A DNA stretch of 64,000 nucleotides, from the NCBI RefSeq assembly GCF_023806625.1, contig NZ_JAMTDX010000081.1, positions 1 through 64,000 on the forward strand, read 5' to 3'. Under the pieces are notes generated by a model. The model did no database searches, had not been told where the DNA came from, and was given only the letters and a program-made list of their open reading frames with translations. The DNA is from Accumulibacter sp. GTDB taxonomy: Bacteria; Pseudomonadota; Gammaproteobacteria; Burkholderiales; Rhodocyclaceae. Numbering within the stretch: the first letter of the stretch is position 1; each line of letters begins with the position of its first letter. The translations under genes were made by a program, and so were the position numbers. Positions 9,181 to 19,172 of this stretch are shown piece by piece.

Positions 9181-10126
9181 CCGCGACCTCGAGTTCGTGC
9201 GTGTCTCCGCCGAGGATGACCCCGCGCAGCGGTGAAACGTCGGCAAAATCACGGCCCCAGGCCAGGGTGATATGCTGCACATCCGGAAGGAGGCAGTTCG
9301 TCGGATCGAAATCCACCCAGTTCCCTTCCCCGTCGCTTGGCGAATAGACCGAAACCCAGGCGTGCGAGGCGTCCGCGCCAACCATTCGCGGTTGCCCCGG
9401 CGGCGGATGGGTGAGCAGGTAACCGCTGACATAGCGAGCAGCGAGTCCCAGCGAGCGCAGACAGGAGAGCATCAGGTGCGCGAAATCCTGGCAGACGCCG
9501 CGCCGCTCGGCAAGTACCTCGAGAACCGGCGTGGCCACCGTGGTCGCCTCGGGATCGAAGCTGAACTCTTCATGGATGCGGCTCATCAGCGAGTGCACAG
9601 CCTCGAACAGCGGTCGGCCGGCGTCGAAACTCTCGCGTGCGTAGCGGGCGAATTCGCGTTTGACACGAACATGCGGCGATTCGAACTGGAAGCGGCTCGC
9701 TTCGAGCAGAACCGGCCGCGCGCCGTAAGCCAGCGCGTCGCGAACCGCCTCCCACGCTGGAGACACCGGCAGACAGGTATCGGGTTCGTCTGCGGCACAC
9801 CGGTGCGTCCCCGTCCCGGAAGCCGACGAGGCACCTTCCGTCGAACGCGAAAAGACGTCGATCGTGCTCTCGGCGTGCACCTGCAGGTCATCGTGAGGGA
9901 ATTCGAGGGCCAGTTCACGGACCGCATTGCCAAAGCAGTCGGTGCGCTCGCGCACCACGCTCGGCTCGGGCGAAACGCTGATCGCGTGCTCGAGGCAATG
10001 TTGCCAGCGACATTCGCGCGGGGTGAGATGGAGCAGCTGGCGCGAGAGGGAAACCGGGCTCTCGTAGCTGTAGCGCGTCTCGTGGAGAACGTGATAGCGG
10101 ACGGCAGGATGCTTCATCCGGATCAC
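9149..10126 (-). CDS. Transglutaminase-like protein (bacterial transglutaminase N plus core)
   Basis: A 325-residue papain-fold protein. An N-terminal beta domain (about residues 8-95, 'transglutaminase N' type) precedes a core with an intact Cys-His-Asp triad: Cys212 in GVCQDFAH, His255 in ASHAWV, Asp274 in DFDPTN. Such proteins are probably peptidases or amide-bond-forming enzymes; the reaction is not established. The first GTG overlaps the stop of the upstream ATP-grasp/alpha-E gene by 4 nt (GTGA), which implies coupled translation; an ATG three codons on (10117) is an alternative start. This family very often sits next to ATP-grasp/alpha-E proteins, supporting a common pathway. No signal peptide is seen, so it is probably cytosolic. 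Confidence 0.85.
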   Translation of the reverse strand: MIRMKHPAVRYHVLHETRYSYESPVSLSRQLLHLTPRECRWQHCLEHAISVSPEPSVVRERTDCFGNAVRELALEFPHDDLQVHAESTIDVFSRSTEGASSASGTGTHRCAADEPDTCLPVSPAWEAVRDALAYGARPVLLEASRFQFESPHVRVKREFARYARESFDAGRPLFEAVHSLMSRIHEEFSFDPEATTVATPVLEVLAERRGVCQDFAHLMLSCLRSLGLAARYVSGYLLTHPPPGQPRMVGADASHAWVSVYSPSDGEGNWVDFDPTNCLLPDVQHITLAWGRDFADVSPLRGVILGGDTHELEVAVTVTPLADAS

Positions 10127-12696
10127 GCGGCGAAGGTCTGCCGGCTGACGTCAGCGACGTGGCTGAAGTAACGCATGGCCAGCCGGTCGGACAACGAGGC
10201 AGCGGCAGTCGAGATCGCGTCGAGCAATTCGGCGAGATCCCGGCACGGATCGCAACCACGGCACTCGACAAAGCTCTGCCCCTCGTAGCGGCCAAGGTCG
10301 AACGCGTGTAGCCGGCCGAGATGGAGGCGCAGCGTCTCGTCTCGGGGACCGCCGAGCAGACGCGCCTGATTGTCCAGGTAGCGCACGAGAATCTGGACCT
10401 GGAAAGCGACCGAATGGGGGTTGCCTTCGTCGAAGACGATCAGGTCGAGCGTCGGCAGAAGCTGTGGCTGAGTCATGTAGCGCGAGCGGTAAGTGATGAT
10501 GCTGTCGGTCAGTTCGAGCAGCCATTCCAGGCTTCCCGATGCGCGCGTCGACTCGAGGCGCAGGAATCCGGTAATCGCGCCGGCCAGGAAGATCAGACGC
10601 TCGATGCGCCGGCCGATGATCAGGAAACGCCAGCCGTCGTCGCGCGTCATGTTGTCCATCGCGAAACCGGCCAGCGACGACGAAGTGAGCAGGACCTGAT
10701 CGAGAAAAGCCAGGGCGTCGCTGAGCTCGGGATGGGCACCATCGGCAACCGCCTCGCCGTACCGCTTGACCTGGCGTTGCAGGTAGTTGATCGCGTGCCA
10801 GTTGTCCAGCGAAAAGCGCTCGCGGACCTGTGTCGCGACCCACAGGAGGCGACGGATGTCTCCGGCAAGACCGGCACTCCATTCGTCGCTGCAGATCGCG
10901 GCGAGAACCCGGGTGGCTTGCGGCAAACGGGTATCGGCCACCGGTCGAACCCTGCCGCCCGTAACCTTTTTGTCGGCGTCCCTGGCCTCGACTTCCGGCA
11001 GGAGACGGAGCTCGGCAGCCAGATCGACCGCCGAGATCAACGCCGGCAGCGTATCGGCGCCTCCGTCGACGAGCCGGGAGAGTGCAACGCGGAGAAGACG
11101 CGAGGTCTTGTCGCAGCGCTCGGAGTAGCGACCAAACCAGTACAGGTTCTCGACGACGCGCGAAGACAGATTGCAGCCGCCGCGCACCAGGTCCGCCTTG
11201 CCGACCGACTGCTTGAGGAGACTGAAGGTATTCACCGCCTGCTCGGTCAGCACCCAGGTGTCCTTGCTCGAGCCACCGCGCTGCATCGAAATCACTCGAG
11301 CATTGGATGCGCCAGCGACCCGGGTCAGGCCGCCGGGCATCACCACGTGACCCGACGGTGTCGCTGCAACGAACACGCGCAGGCCGACGCCGCGGGGCAG
11401 CAGGCGGCGCTCGTGCTGCCTGCTCCAGGTCGGCGCCTGCGAGAAGTTGACCAGTTCCTGCGCGACGTAGGCCTGGGGACGCGCCATCAGACGCTCGATC
11501 ATCTGCTCGCGCCGGCCGCCAGAGAGCTCATTGCCGAAGACCGGGTCAAAGCGCTGTGAAGGATACGAACCCTTGATCACCAGGCGATCGAGGTGCTCGA
11601 TCGTGAACTCCAGCGCAGCTCGCTCGCCGCACCACCAGGTGGCCACCGACGGCATCGCCAGTGTCTCGCCGAGCAGCTTCTCGCAGGCACCCGGGAGAAA
11701 TCCGGGGAGGGCGGGTGACTCGAGCAGGCCGCTCCCGAGCGCGTTGGCGACCAGAACGTTACCGGCGCGGACGGCCTGGAGCAGGCCGGGAATGCCAAGT
11801 GCCGAGTCGCTGCGCAGTTCGAGAGGGTCGCAGTAGTCGTCGTCGAGACGGCGCAGGATTGCATGGACTCGCCGCAGGCCACGCAACGTGCGGAGGAAGA
11901 CACGTGCGCCGCGGACGGTCAGATCATGTCCCTCGACCAGCGGGAAGCCGAGATAGCGGGCCAGATAGGCGTGCTCGAAATAGGTTTCGTTGTATGGCCC
12001 CGGGGTCAGCAGGACGATCAGCGGCGCTTCGCTTGACGGAGCAGCCCATGAAGCGAGACTGTCCTGAAAGTCGCGGAAGAAGGAGGCGAGGTGCTCGACG
12101 TGGAGGTCACGAAACTGTTCAGGGAAGACGCGACCGACGATCGTCCGGTTTTCGAGCGCGTAGCCCGCACCTGACGGTGCCTGCGTACGATCGGCGATCA
12201 CCCACCACTGGCCATCGGGTGAGCGCGCCAGATCGGCCGCATAGAGGTGCAGGTAGGTGCCGCCAGGCGGATGGATTCCCTGACACGGCCACAGATAGTT
12301 GTTATGACCGAAGACGAGCGCCGGCGGCAGGCTGCCGTCGTTCAGCAGGCGCTGGGAGCCGTAGAGGTCGCCGAGTACCGCGTTGAGCAGCCGGGCACGT
12401 TGAGTGACCGCGCTGGCCAGCTGCCGCCATTCATCGGCCGAGAGGATCAACGGCAGCGGATCGAGTTCCCACGGGCGGTCGGCGCCCTTTGGGTCGGCAT
12501 AGACGTTGTACGTGACCCCGTTTTCGAGAATGCGACGCCGCGCGTAGTCGATCCGATGGCGCATCTGCTCAGTCGTGGCGGCCTCGAGATGAGCGACGAA
12601 GCCCTGCCACGATGGGCGAACACCACCGTCTTCGGCGAGCATTTCGTCGAAGCGGTCGGCCTTCCTCGGGTAACTCGAAAGCAGGGTAAGCGACAT
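10123..12696 (-). CDS. Circularly permuted ATP-grasp fused to alpha-E domain
   Basis: An 857-residue fusion. The N-terminal half (about 1-480) matches the circularly permuted ATP-grasp group (DUF404/DUF407), with landmarks NGVTYNVY, LLTPGPYNETYFEHAYLAR, VLVANALGSG and LVIKGSYPSQ. The C-terminal part (about 500-820) is an alpha-E helical domain starting with LSSRVVENLYWFGRYSER. ATP-grasp enzymes join a carboxylate to an amine, so a peptide or amide ligase role is likely, but the substrate is unknown. The start at 12696 (MSLTLLSSYP) is chosen because homologues begin there; the frame is open 108 nt further upstream but that stretch looks non-coding. The transglutaminase follows with a 4-nt overlap. 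In many genomes the two domains are separate genes. Confidence 0.85.
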   Translation of the reverse strand: MSLTLLSSYPRKADRFDEMLAEDGGVRPSWQGFVAHLEAATTEQMRHRIDYARRRILENGVTYNVYADPKGADRPWELDPLPLILSADEWRQLASAVTQRARLLNAVLGDLYGSQRLLNDGSLPPALVFGHNNYLWPCQGIHPPGGTYLHLYAADLARSPDGQWWVIADRTQAPSGAGYALENRTIVGRVFPEQFRDLHVEHLASFFRDFQDSLASWAAPSSEAPLIVLLTPGPYNETYFEHAYLARYLGFPLVEGHDLTVRGARVFLRTLRGLRRVHAILRRLDDDYCDPLELRSDSALGIPGLLQAVRAGNVLVANALGSGLLESPALPGFLPGACEKLLGETLAMPSVATWWCGERAALEFTIEHLDRLVIKGSYPSQRFDPVFGNELSGGRREQMIERLMARPQAYVAQELVNFSQAPTWSRQHERRLLPRGVGLRVFVAATPSGHVVMPGGLTRVAGASNARVISMQRGGSSKDTWVLTEQAVNTFSLLKQSVGKADLVRGGCNLSSRVVENLYWFGRYSERCDKTSRLLRVALSRLVDGGADTLPALISAVDLAAELRLLPEVEARDADKKVTGGRVRPVADTRLPQATRVLAAICSDEWSAGLAGDIRRLLWVATQVRERFSLDNWHAINYLQRQVKRYGEAVADGAHPELSDALAFLDQVLLTSSSLAGFAMDNMTRDDGWRFLIIGRRIERLIFLAGAITGFLRLESTRASGSLEWLLELTDSIITYRSRYMTQPQLLPTLDLIVFDEGNPHSVAFQVQILVRYLDNQARLLGGPRDETLRLHLGRLHAFDLGRYEGQSFVECRGCDPCRDLAELLDAISTAAASLSDRLAMRYFSHVADVSRQTFAA

Positions 12697-13016
12697 GCGC
12701 AATGCGGACGGGAGCAGGAATTTCGGTGCTCGGGGGTCTTGGGAGCGCCGCAAGTCTAGCGTAAACGGAACGGCGCATTCACCGTCGGCGGAGCGATCCT
12801 GCATTTCACCGGCCTGCGCTCAAGGGCGTCGGGCAAGACAGCTGCCGGCCGTAGCCAGTTCGGCGTGGCCGGCCTTGGCTGACCGGCAGAGACTCGCGCC
12901 GGCGGCTCCGGTGATCGAGCACAATCATGGATCGACAGGGCGGACTCCGGCACGACGACGGGCGAGGGTCGAAGGGAGAAAAGGAGGCAGGTCCCGGCAT
13001 GGTGCTGGACTGCTGG
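12697..13016. other. Intergenic region between glnD and the ATP-grasp gene
   Basis: A 320-bp stretch with no supported CDS. Open frames here are antisense extensions of glnD or are Arg-rich. It contains the nested hairpin listed separately and must hold the promoter of the ATP-grasp operon on the minus strand, but I see no convincing -10/-35 pair. Confidence 0.5.
12842..12889. terminator. Nested 48-nt hairpin downstream of glnD
   Basis: Three coaxial helices can form: CTGCCGG (12842-12848) with CCGGCAG (12883-12889), AGCCA (12853-12857) with TGGCT (12876-12880), and CGGC (12861-12864) with GCCG (12868-12871). It lies about 130 nt beyond the glnD stop and about 145 nt upstream of the ATP-grasp start. 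It could be a terminator for glnD; there is no U tract. Confidence 0.35.
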
Positions 13017-15665
13017 TCAGCAGGGACTCGCCACGGCTGCCGGTCGCCCCGGGGACTCGGCGACACGCACCTGCAACTGTCGCAGCAGATCGGTCTCGAG
13101 CCGCACGCGTCCCGTGCTGTCCTCGAGCACCTGGCCGCTGATCAGGAACGTGTCTTCGACACGCTCCCCGAGAGTGGCGATCTTCGCTGTGTGGACGTTC
13201 GCCCGATGGCCGGCCAGTTCCCTGGCAATCAGGAACAGCAGGCCCGGACGATCGGCGGCGACAACGGTCAGCACGAACAGTTCTCCGCTGTCGTCGGACT
13301 CGAGGCTGACCAGCGGCTGGATGCTGACCACCGGCTCGATCGGAAAATGCCGCACCTGGCGCGACAACCGACCGTTCGCCGGTACGTCCACCGGAGCCCC
13401 TCCGGCCAGGCGATCGGCGAGTTCGTGCTCGATGTAGCTGATCATCTCGCGATCGTGTGCGCCGTCGCCGACCTCGAGGAGCACGAAGGTGTCGAGCGCA
13501 TAGCCATGCCGCGTCGTGTGGATCCGGGCGTCGACAATGCTGTACCCGGCACGGCTGAGGAACCCGACCATGCGCAGGAAGAGATCCGGCTGGTCGGGCG
13601 TGTATACGAGCACCTCGAGGCCAGCAGCCTGCGGATTGAGACGAACGCTGACCACGGGCTTTCCGGATTCGAGCTGATCGTGCAGTACTCGCGCGTGCCA
13701 GGCGATCTCCTCTGCCGACTGGCGCAGAAAGTAGACGGTATCGAGTTGACTCCACAACCGGTCGTGCGCCCCTTCAGGCAAAGCGAGGTAACGCATTCGT
13801 CGCCTCGCTTCCCTCTGCCGACGGGCAATCACCCCGCTCGCAAGGAACGCCGATTCGTTCGACAGAAGTTGGCGCCGGGTGGCATCGAACAGCTGTTCGA
13901 GGAGTTGCCCTTTCCAGGTATTCCAGACCTTCGGGCTCGTACCGCGGATGTCGGCCACGGTGAGCAGGTAAAGCGCGGTCAGGTGTCGTTCGTCACCAAC
14001 CGCCCTCGCAAAACGCGCGACGACGTCAGGGTCGCTGATGTCCTGCTTCTGCGCGACGCGCGACATCAGGAGATGCTGCTGGACGAGCCAGACGACGAGT
14101 TCGGCATCCTCCTCGTCAAGGCCGTGATCGAGACAGAAGTGTCGCGCGTCTTCGCCACCGAGTTCCGAGTGGTCGCCGCCGCGCCCTTTGGCAATGTCGT
14201 GGAAGAGGGCGGCAAGATAGAGGATCCAGGGTTTGCCGAGGTCGCTGATCAGGCGGCTGCACAGGGGATACTCGTGAGCAAACTCCTCGACAGCGAAGCG
14301 GTTCAGGTTGCGGATGACCTGCAGGATATGCTGATCGACCGTGTACACGTGAAACAGGTCGTGCTGCATCTGCCCGACGATTCGTCCGAAAGCGGGCAGG
14401 TAGCGGCCAAGGACTCCCGAGTCGTTCATCTGGCGCAGCAGTTGCGGCAGGGCCCGCCCATTCCTGAACAATTCCAGGAAGCGCGCACGATTCGCCGGGT
14501 TGCTGCAGAACTGATCGTCGACCAGCCGCCGCGCTCGCCACAGGGAACGCTGCGCTGCGGCACTCAGGCCCTTGAGTTCGGGAAGCCGCTGCAGCAGCAG
14601 GAATGCCTCGAGGATGGCCGAAGGGCGATTTGCAAAGAGCGCCTCGTCACCGATGTCGAGGAACTCATGGACTTTGCGGAAATCGGCGCTGATCGGCTGG
14701 GGGGAGCTGTCCGGCGACGGAAACAGCGCCGTCCCGATGTTCTGCAGAACGATCGCGTTGATCTGGGTCACCGCTTTCGCCCGACGGTAGTACTCCTGCA
14801 TCAGCTGCTCGCTTGCCCGTCTGGTCTCGTTGGCGACGAAGCCCAGTCTCTCGGCGAGGGACGTCTGATACTCGAAGAGCAGACGGTCCTCACGACGCCC
14901 GACGAGCAGGTGGAGGTGTGTACGCAAGCGGCTCAGGAAGCCTTCCGACGCCTGCAGCAGCAGTTTCTCCTCGCGGGTGATGAAGCCCCGGGCCTCGAGG
15001 TCCTGCCAGCTGTGGCCAAAGCCTGCCGCATGGGCAACCCAGAGGATCAGTTGCAGGTCACGAAGTCCTCCGGGACCGTCCTTGCAGTTCGCCTCGAGGC
15101 TGTACGCGGTGTCACTGAACCGCTGGTGCCGATCGACCTGCTCGATCCGCTTGGTCTGGTAGAACGCAGGCGGATCGAGCGTTCTGGCGAGGATCGACTG
15201 GAAGCCGGCAAACAGGCGAGGATCACCCGCGACGAGACGCGCCTCGATCAGCGCGGTCTGCACGGTCGTGTCTCCCGCCACTTCTTCGACGCACTGCTCT
15301 ATCGTCCGCACGCTGTGCCCGGTTTCCAGCCCGATGTCCCAGAACATGCAGACGAGTTGTTCAAGGCGCGCGACGAGCACGCTGTCCGGCCGTTGGGGAA
15401 GCAGAATCAGCACGTCGATGTCGGAGGCGGGGTAGAGTTCTCCCCTGCCATAGCCTCCGACACCGACCAGCGACAGCGACGCCGGAATCGCCAGTTCACT
15501 CCACAGTTCGCCGAGCACCGCGTCGACCAGCCGACAGCGCGCTCCGAGCAGCGACGCAGCGTCGTTGTCGGCGAGAAACCGTTCGCTGATCGCATGCTGG
15601 CCGTCCCTGAGCCGCGCGCGCAGGCGAGCGATCAGCGCCTGGCGTGCGGCGGTCTCGGTCTTCAT
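13017..15665 (-). CDS. glnD: PII uridylyltransferase / uridylyl-removing enzyme
   Basis: Bifunctional nitrogen sensor that uridylylates PII proteins when glutamine is low and removes UMP when it is high. Length is 882 residues, normal for the family. The nucleotidyltransferase motif GGYGRGELYPASDID spans residues 70-84 with metal-binding Asp82 and Asp84. The uridylyl-removing HD domain includes His439 and HD at 489-490 (LFHDIAKGRGGDHSE). Two ACT glutamine-sensing domains occupy roughly 690-765 and 800-870. The ATG at 15665 has GAGGAA about 9 nt upstream. Many proteobacteria have map next to glnD; here the upstream side is an 880-bp gap instead. A long open frame on the opposite strand is an antisense shadow. 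Confidence 0.97.
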   Translation of the reverse strand: MKTETAARQALIARLRARLRDGQHAISERFLADNDAASLLGARCRLVDAVLGELWSELAIPASLSLVGVGGYGRGELYPASDIDVLILLPQRPDSVLVARLEQLVCMFWDIGLETGHSVRTIEQCVEEVAGDTTVQTALIEARLVAGDPRLFAGFQSILARTLDPPAFYQTKRIEQVDRHQRFSDTAYSLEANCKDGPGGLRDLQLILWVAHAAGFGHSWQDLEARGFITREEKLLLQASEGFLSRLRTHLHLLVGRREDRLLFEYQTSLAERLGFVANETRRASEQLMQEYYRRAKAVTQINAIVLQNIGTALFPSPDSSPQPISADFRKVHEFLDIGDEALFANRPSAILEAFLLLQRLPELKGLSAAAQRSLWRARRLVDDQFCSNPANRARFLELFRNGRALPQLLRQMNDSGVLGRYLPAFGRIVGQMQHDLFHVYTVDQHILQVIRNLNRFAVEEFAHEYPLCSRLISDLGKPWILYLAALFHDIAKGRGGDHSELGGEDARHFCLDHGLDEEDAELVVWLVQQHLLMSRVAQKQDISDPDVVARFARAVGDERHLTALYLLTVADIRGTSPKVWNTWKGQLLEQLFDATRRQLLSNESAFLASGVIARRQREARRRMRYLALPEGAHDRLWSQLDTVYFLRQSAEEIAWHARVLHDQLESGKPVVSVRLNPQAAGLEVLVYTPDQPDLFLRMVGFLSRAGYSIVDARIHTTRHGYALDTFVLLEVGDGAHDREMISYIEHELADRLAGGAPVDVPANGRLSRQVRHFPIEPVVSIQPLVSLESDDSGELFVLTVVAADRPGLLFLIARELAGHRANVHTAKIATLGERVEDTFLISGQVLEDSTGRVRLETDLLRQLQVRVAESPGRPAAVASPC

Positions 15666-16545
15666 CGCCGGGAGTTCCTCATCGGCAGCGGGAAAGCGAG
15701 GACAATTGCCTGGCCGGGGGCCCGCGACCAGTCACCCACCGACTGCCGCACCGACCCCACAACCCACGCCTGCGCTTCGCCCGGAGAGCGATCGTGGTGG
15801 CGAGCATCGGGCGCAGCGGTCATCGGGGAGCATCGCAGGAAATTGGCGGCCTTCATGTTCGATTCGCTCCGTCAGATCAACGCCCCCTGCGCAGCGATCG
15901 GCGCAGCGTCGCGTCTGCTGCCACGCCTGACGGCCGATCCGGCTGTCTGGGGTCTGTCAGTGACAGGCCGAAGCAAGTTGCATGCCGACCGAGGTGCGAG
16001 CGGAGGCAGGGAGCGAGGGGAGGATCCTCCGGGTACCGGCGAACCGCGCTCCGGCCGCGGACACTCGATGCGCGTCCGGCCAAGGTCGCGAACACGACGG
16101 GATGGCGGACAGCTGGACGCCTCGGCGAGCAGTCTACGCGTCAGGCAGGATCGCCACGCCTGGAAGTGGTCGTCCGCCGGTCAGGCCGGGCGACGCGCTC
16201 GGGCGGAAGGAATCGGGGACAACCGGCCAGTTTGGGTGTGATGCTGCACACGCCGCCGACCGGAACGGCAATCGATAACGATGAGCGTCGATTCCCCAAG
16301 AACGCAGCGCCGAGCACACGATTGGTGCGCAGAACGACGATCGAGTCCCCAGGAAGGGGCGCAGTCCGGTCAGAGCTCGTGAATGAATCGACCGCGCGGC
16401 CAATCCGCGGTCTTGCCCGCTCGCTCACTCATCGCCTGTCCATTTGATAGGCATCGTCGCTCGCTCCAGGAGGGAAAGGAAGGGACCTTGCCCTTCCCTG
16501 GCGCCGGCCATCTCGGCCAACTCGCGACGACTGCCTGACGACCTC
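15666..16545. other. 880-bp stretch without a recognisable gene
   Basis: The longest gene-free stretch outside rnpB. A 267-codon plus-strand frame (15644-16447) is Arg/Ser/Pro-rich with no recognisable motif and overlaps the glnD start. Two minus-strand frames at 16134-16428 encode about 90 residues each; the 16141-16428 one has a short hydrophobic patch but no family resemblance and no clear ribosome binding site. I see no tRNA or known ncRNA. The glnD promoter must be near 15700 on the minus strand but is not evident. A decayed gene or an unannotated RNA is possible. Confidence 0.5.
16478..16497 (-). terminator. Candidate terminator of plsY
   Basis: On the minus strand GGAAGGG (16491-16497) pairs with CCCTTCC (16478-16484) across a 6-nt loop, followed by TTTCCCT. 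It is about 50 nt beyond the plsY stop. The short T run supports a weak intrinsic terminator. Confidence 0.5.
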
Positions 16546-17163
16546 TCAGCTCTTTCCCGCGCCGATCTTCGGTTCCTGACCGGCGATCAAACGTTGCAGG
16601 TTCTGCCAGTGCTTGCCGACCAGGGCCATGGCGATGATCCCGATGACCAGAACCAGAGCATTGCCCCCCCAGATCAGCAGGGCGTAGAGCGGAGCAGCCG
16701 TCGCCGCGACCAGCGCCGCCAGCGAGGAGTAGCGCAGCGCGATGGCAGTGGCCAGCCAGGTGGCGAGCACCGCCAGCCCGAGCCAGACGTCGATCGCCAG
16801 CAGCACGCCAGCGGCCGTCGCGACCCCCTTGCCGCCCCTGAATCCGAGGAATACCGGGTAGAGATGCCCGAAGAAGACCGCCAGTGCGACCAGGCCGACG
16901 ACCTGGGGATCCAGACCGTAAGCCACCAGACATCGGTCAGCGAGGAAGACGGCAAGCCATCCCTTGCCGGCATCGCCGACCAGCGTGAGTGCGGCTGCCC
17001 CCCGGTGACCCGCACGAAGCACGTTCGTCGCCCCGGGGTTCTTCGAACCATAAGTTCGAGGATCGGCGAGCCCGAAAACGCGGCTCGCCAGCACGGCGAA
17101 CGGGACCGACCCGAGCAGGTAGGCAGCGAGAACGGCAAACAGGGTAATCAGTGTCGTGGACAT
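16546..17163 (-). CDS. plsY: Glycerol-3-phosphate acyltransferase (acyl-phosphate dependent)
   Basis: Transfers an acyl group from acyl-phosphate to glycerol-3-phosphate, the first step of phospholipid synthesis, at the inner membrane. With the start at 17163 (MSTTLITLF) the protein has 205 residues and five to six membrane helices. Family motifs are GSKNPGATNVLR in the first cytoplasmic loop and GHLYPVFLGFRGGKGVAT in the second, whose Gly/Lys residues bind substrate phosphate. The frame is open 63 nt upstream, but the Arg-rich extension is not expected in this family. It is divergent from folB, a common neighbour in betaproteobacteria. No strong ribosome binding site is seen. Confidence 0.95.
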   Translation of the reverse strand: MSTTLITLFAVLAAYLLGSVPFAVLASRVFGLADPRTYGSKNPGATNVLRAGHRGAAALTLVGDAGKGWLAVFLADRCLVAYGLDPQVVGLVALAVFFGHLYPVFLGFRGGKGVATAAGVLLAIDVWLGLAVLATWLATAIALRYSSLAALVAATAAPLYALLIWGGNALVLVIGIIAMALVGKHWQNLQRLIAGQEPKIGAGKS

Positions 17164-17491
17164 CGGAAAGCGAACGCGGAGTCGAGGATCCTCTGGGTTA
17201 GAATACGTGCGCTTTCTCCGCGGCAACCTGGCGCGCGTCGGCTCATTCTACACCGACCCGGAAGCCTGCGCCGAAGTCGTGGCCAGTGCTCGGCGATGGC
17301 CGGGCGACGGGATCGGCGATCGCTGACTGTGCTGCGCTCATTGGCCCGGTCCACGGCTGGCCGACGCGCCGGGTAACGCGACTGTCGCGCAGCGCGAGCT
17401 TCCAGGCGATTGCCCGTCGTCCGGTCGAACCCATACCCGCCAGCGTCGAGTCTTGCCAAGCTGCCCTCGATCCCTGCAAAGTCGCCACCCA
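17164..17491. promoter_or_regulatory. plsY-folB divergent region with two-way -10 candidate
   Basis: A 328-bp region without a supported gene. TAGAAT at 17199-17204 reads as a -10 toward folB, and the overlapping minus-strand TATTCT (17200-17205) reads as a -10 toward plsY, placing a start site about 30 nt before plsY. The folB leader would then be about 280 nt; the rest of this interval shows no recognisable element. Confidence 0.35.
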
Positions 17492-17848
17492 ATGGACATC
17501 ATTTTCATCGACGACCTTCGCGCCACGACACTGATCGGCATTTATCCTAGGGAGCAGGCCATGCCGCAGACCGTCGAGATCTCGTTGCAGATCGGCACGA
17601 CGACCGCCAGCGCCGGAGCCAGCGACGACATTCGCGACACGATCGATTACGCCGTCGTCGTCGACCGTCTGCGCGGCGAACTGGCCGTGCGGCAATTCAA
17701 CCTTCTCGAACGACTCGCGGAACACGTCGCCACACTGCTGCTGGAAGATTTTGGCGCCACATGGGTGCGTGTCTCGGTCGCCAAGCTCGGGATGATGCGC
17801 GGCGTGCAGCGAGTGGGCGTAATCGTCGAGCGCGGTGCCCCGGCCTGA
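17492..17848 (+). CDS. folB: Dihydroneopterin aldolase
   Basis: Cleaves 7,8-dihydroneopterin to 6-hydroxymethyl-dihydropterin and glycolaldehyde in folate synthesis; cytosolic tunnelling-fold enzyme. From the ATG at 17492 (MDIIFIDDL) it is 118 residues, the usual size. Recognisable parts are IGIYPREQ near the N-terminus, the stretch IDYAVVVDRL, the catalytic-region LLERLAEHVA, and the C-terminal VSVAKLG. The frame extends 39 nt upstream but the additional residues are not family-like. It is a single gene, convergent with dolP after 36 bp. thyA and folA, also folate-pathway genes, lie 26 kb away in this window. Confidence 0.93.
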   Translation: MDIIFIDDLRATTLIGIYPREQAMPQTVEISLQIGTTTASAGASDDIRDTIDYAVVVDRLRGELAVRQFNLLERLAEHVATLLLEDFGATWVRVSVAKLGMMRGVQRVGVIVERGAPA

Positions 17849-17884
17849 GCCGCGCGACCGCCCGCGCCTCCTGGCGAGCGTGTC

Positions 17885-19149
<1,265 letters not shown>

Positions 19150-19172
19150 TCAGGAACGCGGGAATTCTAACA

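Noticed and set aside
12927..16241. 1104-codon open frame antisense to glnD
   Set aside because: Covers glnD exactly on the other strand, composition follows the high-GC shadow pattern, no family motif, no ribosome binding site.
16141..16428. 95-codon minus-strand frame with a hydrophobic patch
   Set aside because: Too short and unlike any family; start context poor.
15644..16447. 267-codon open frame in the glnD upstream gap
   Set aside because: Arg/Ser/Pro-rich, overlaps glnD start, no conserved motif and no ribosome binding site; kept only as a note in the gap entry.
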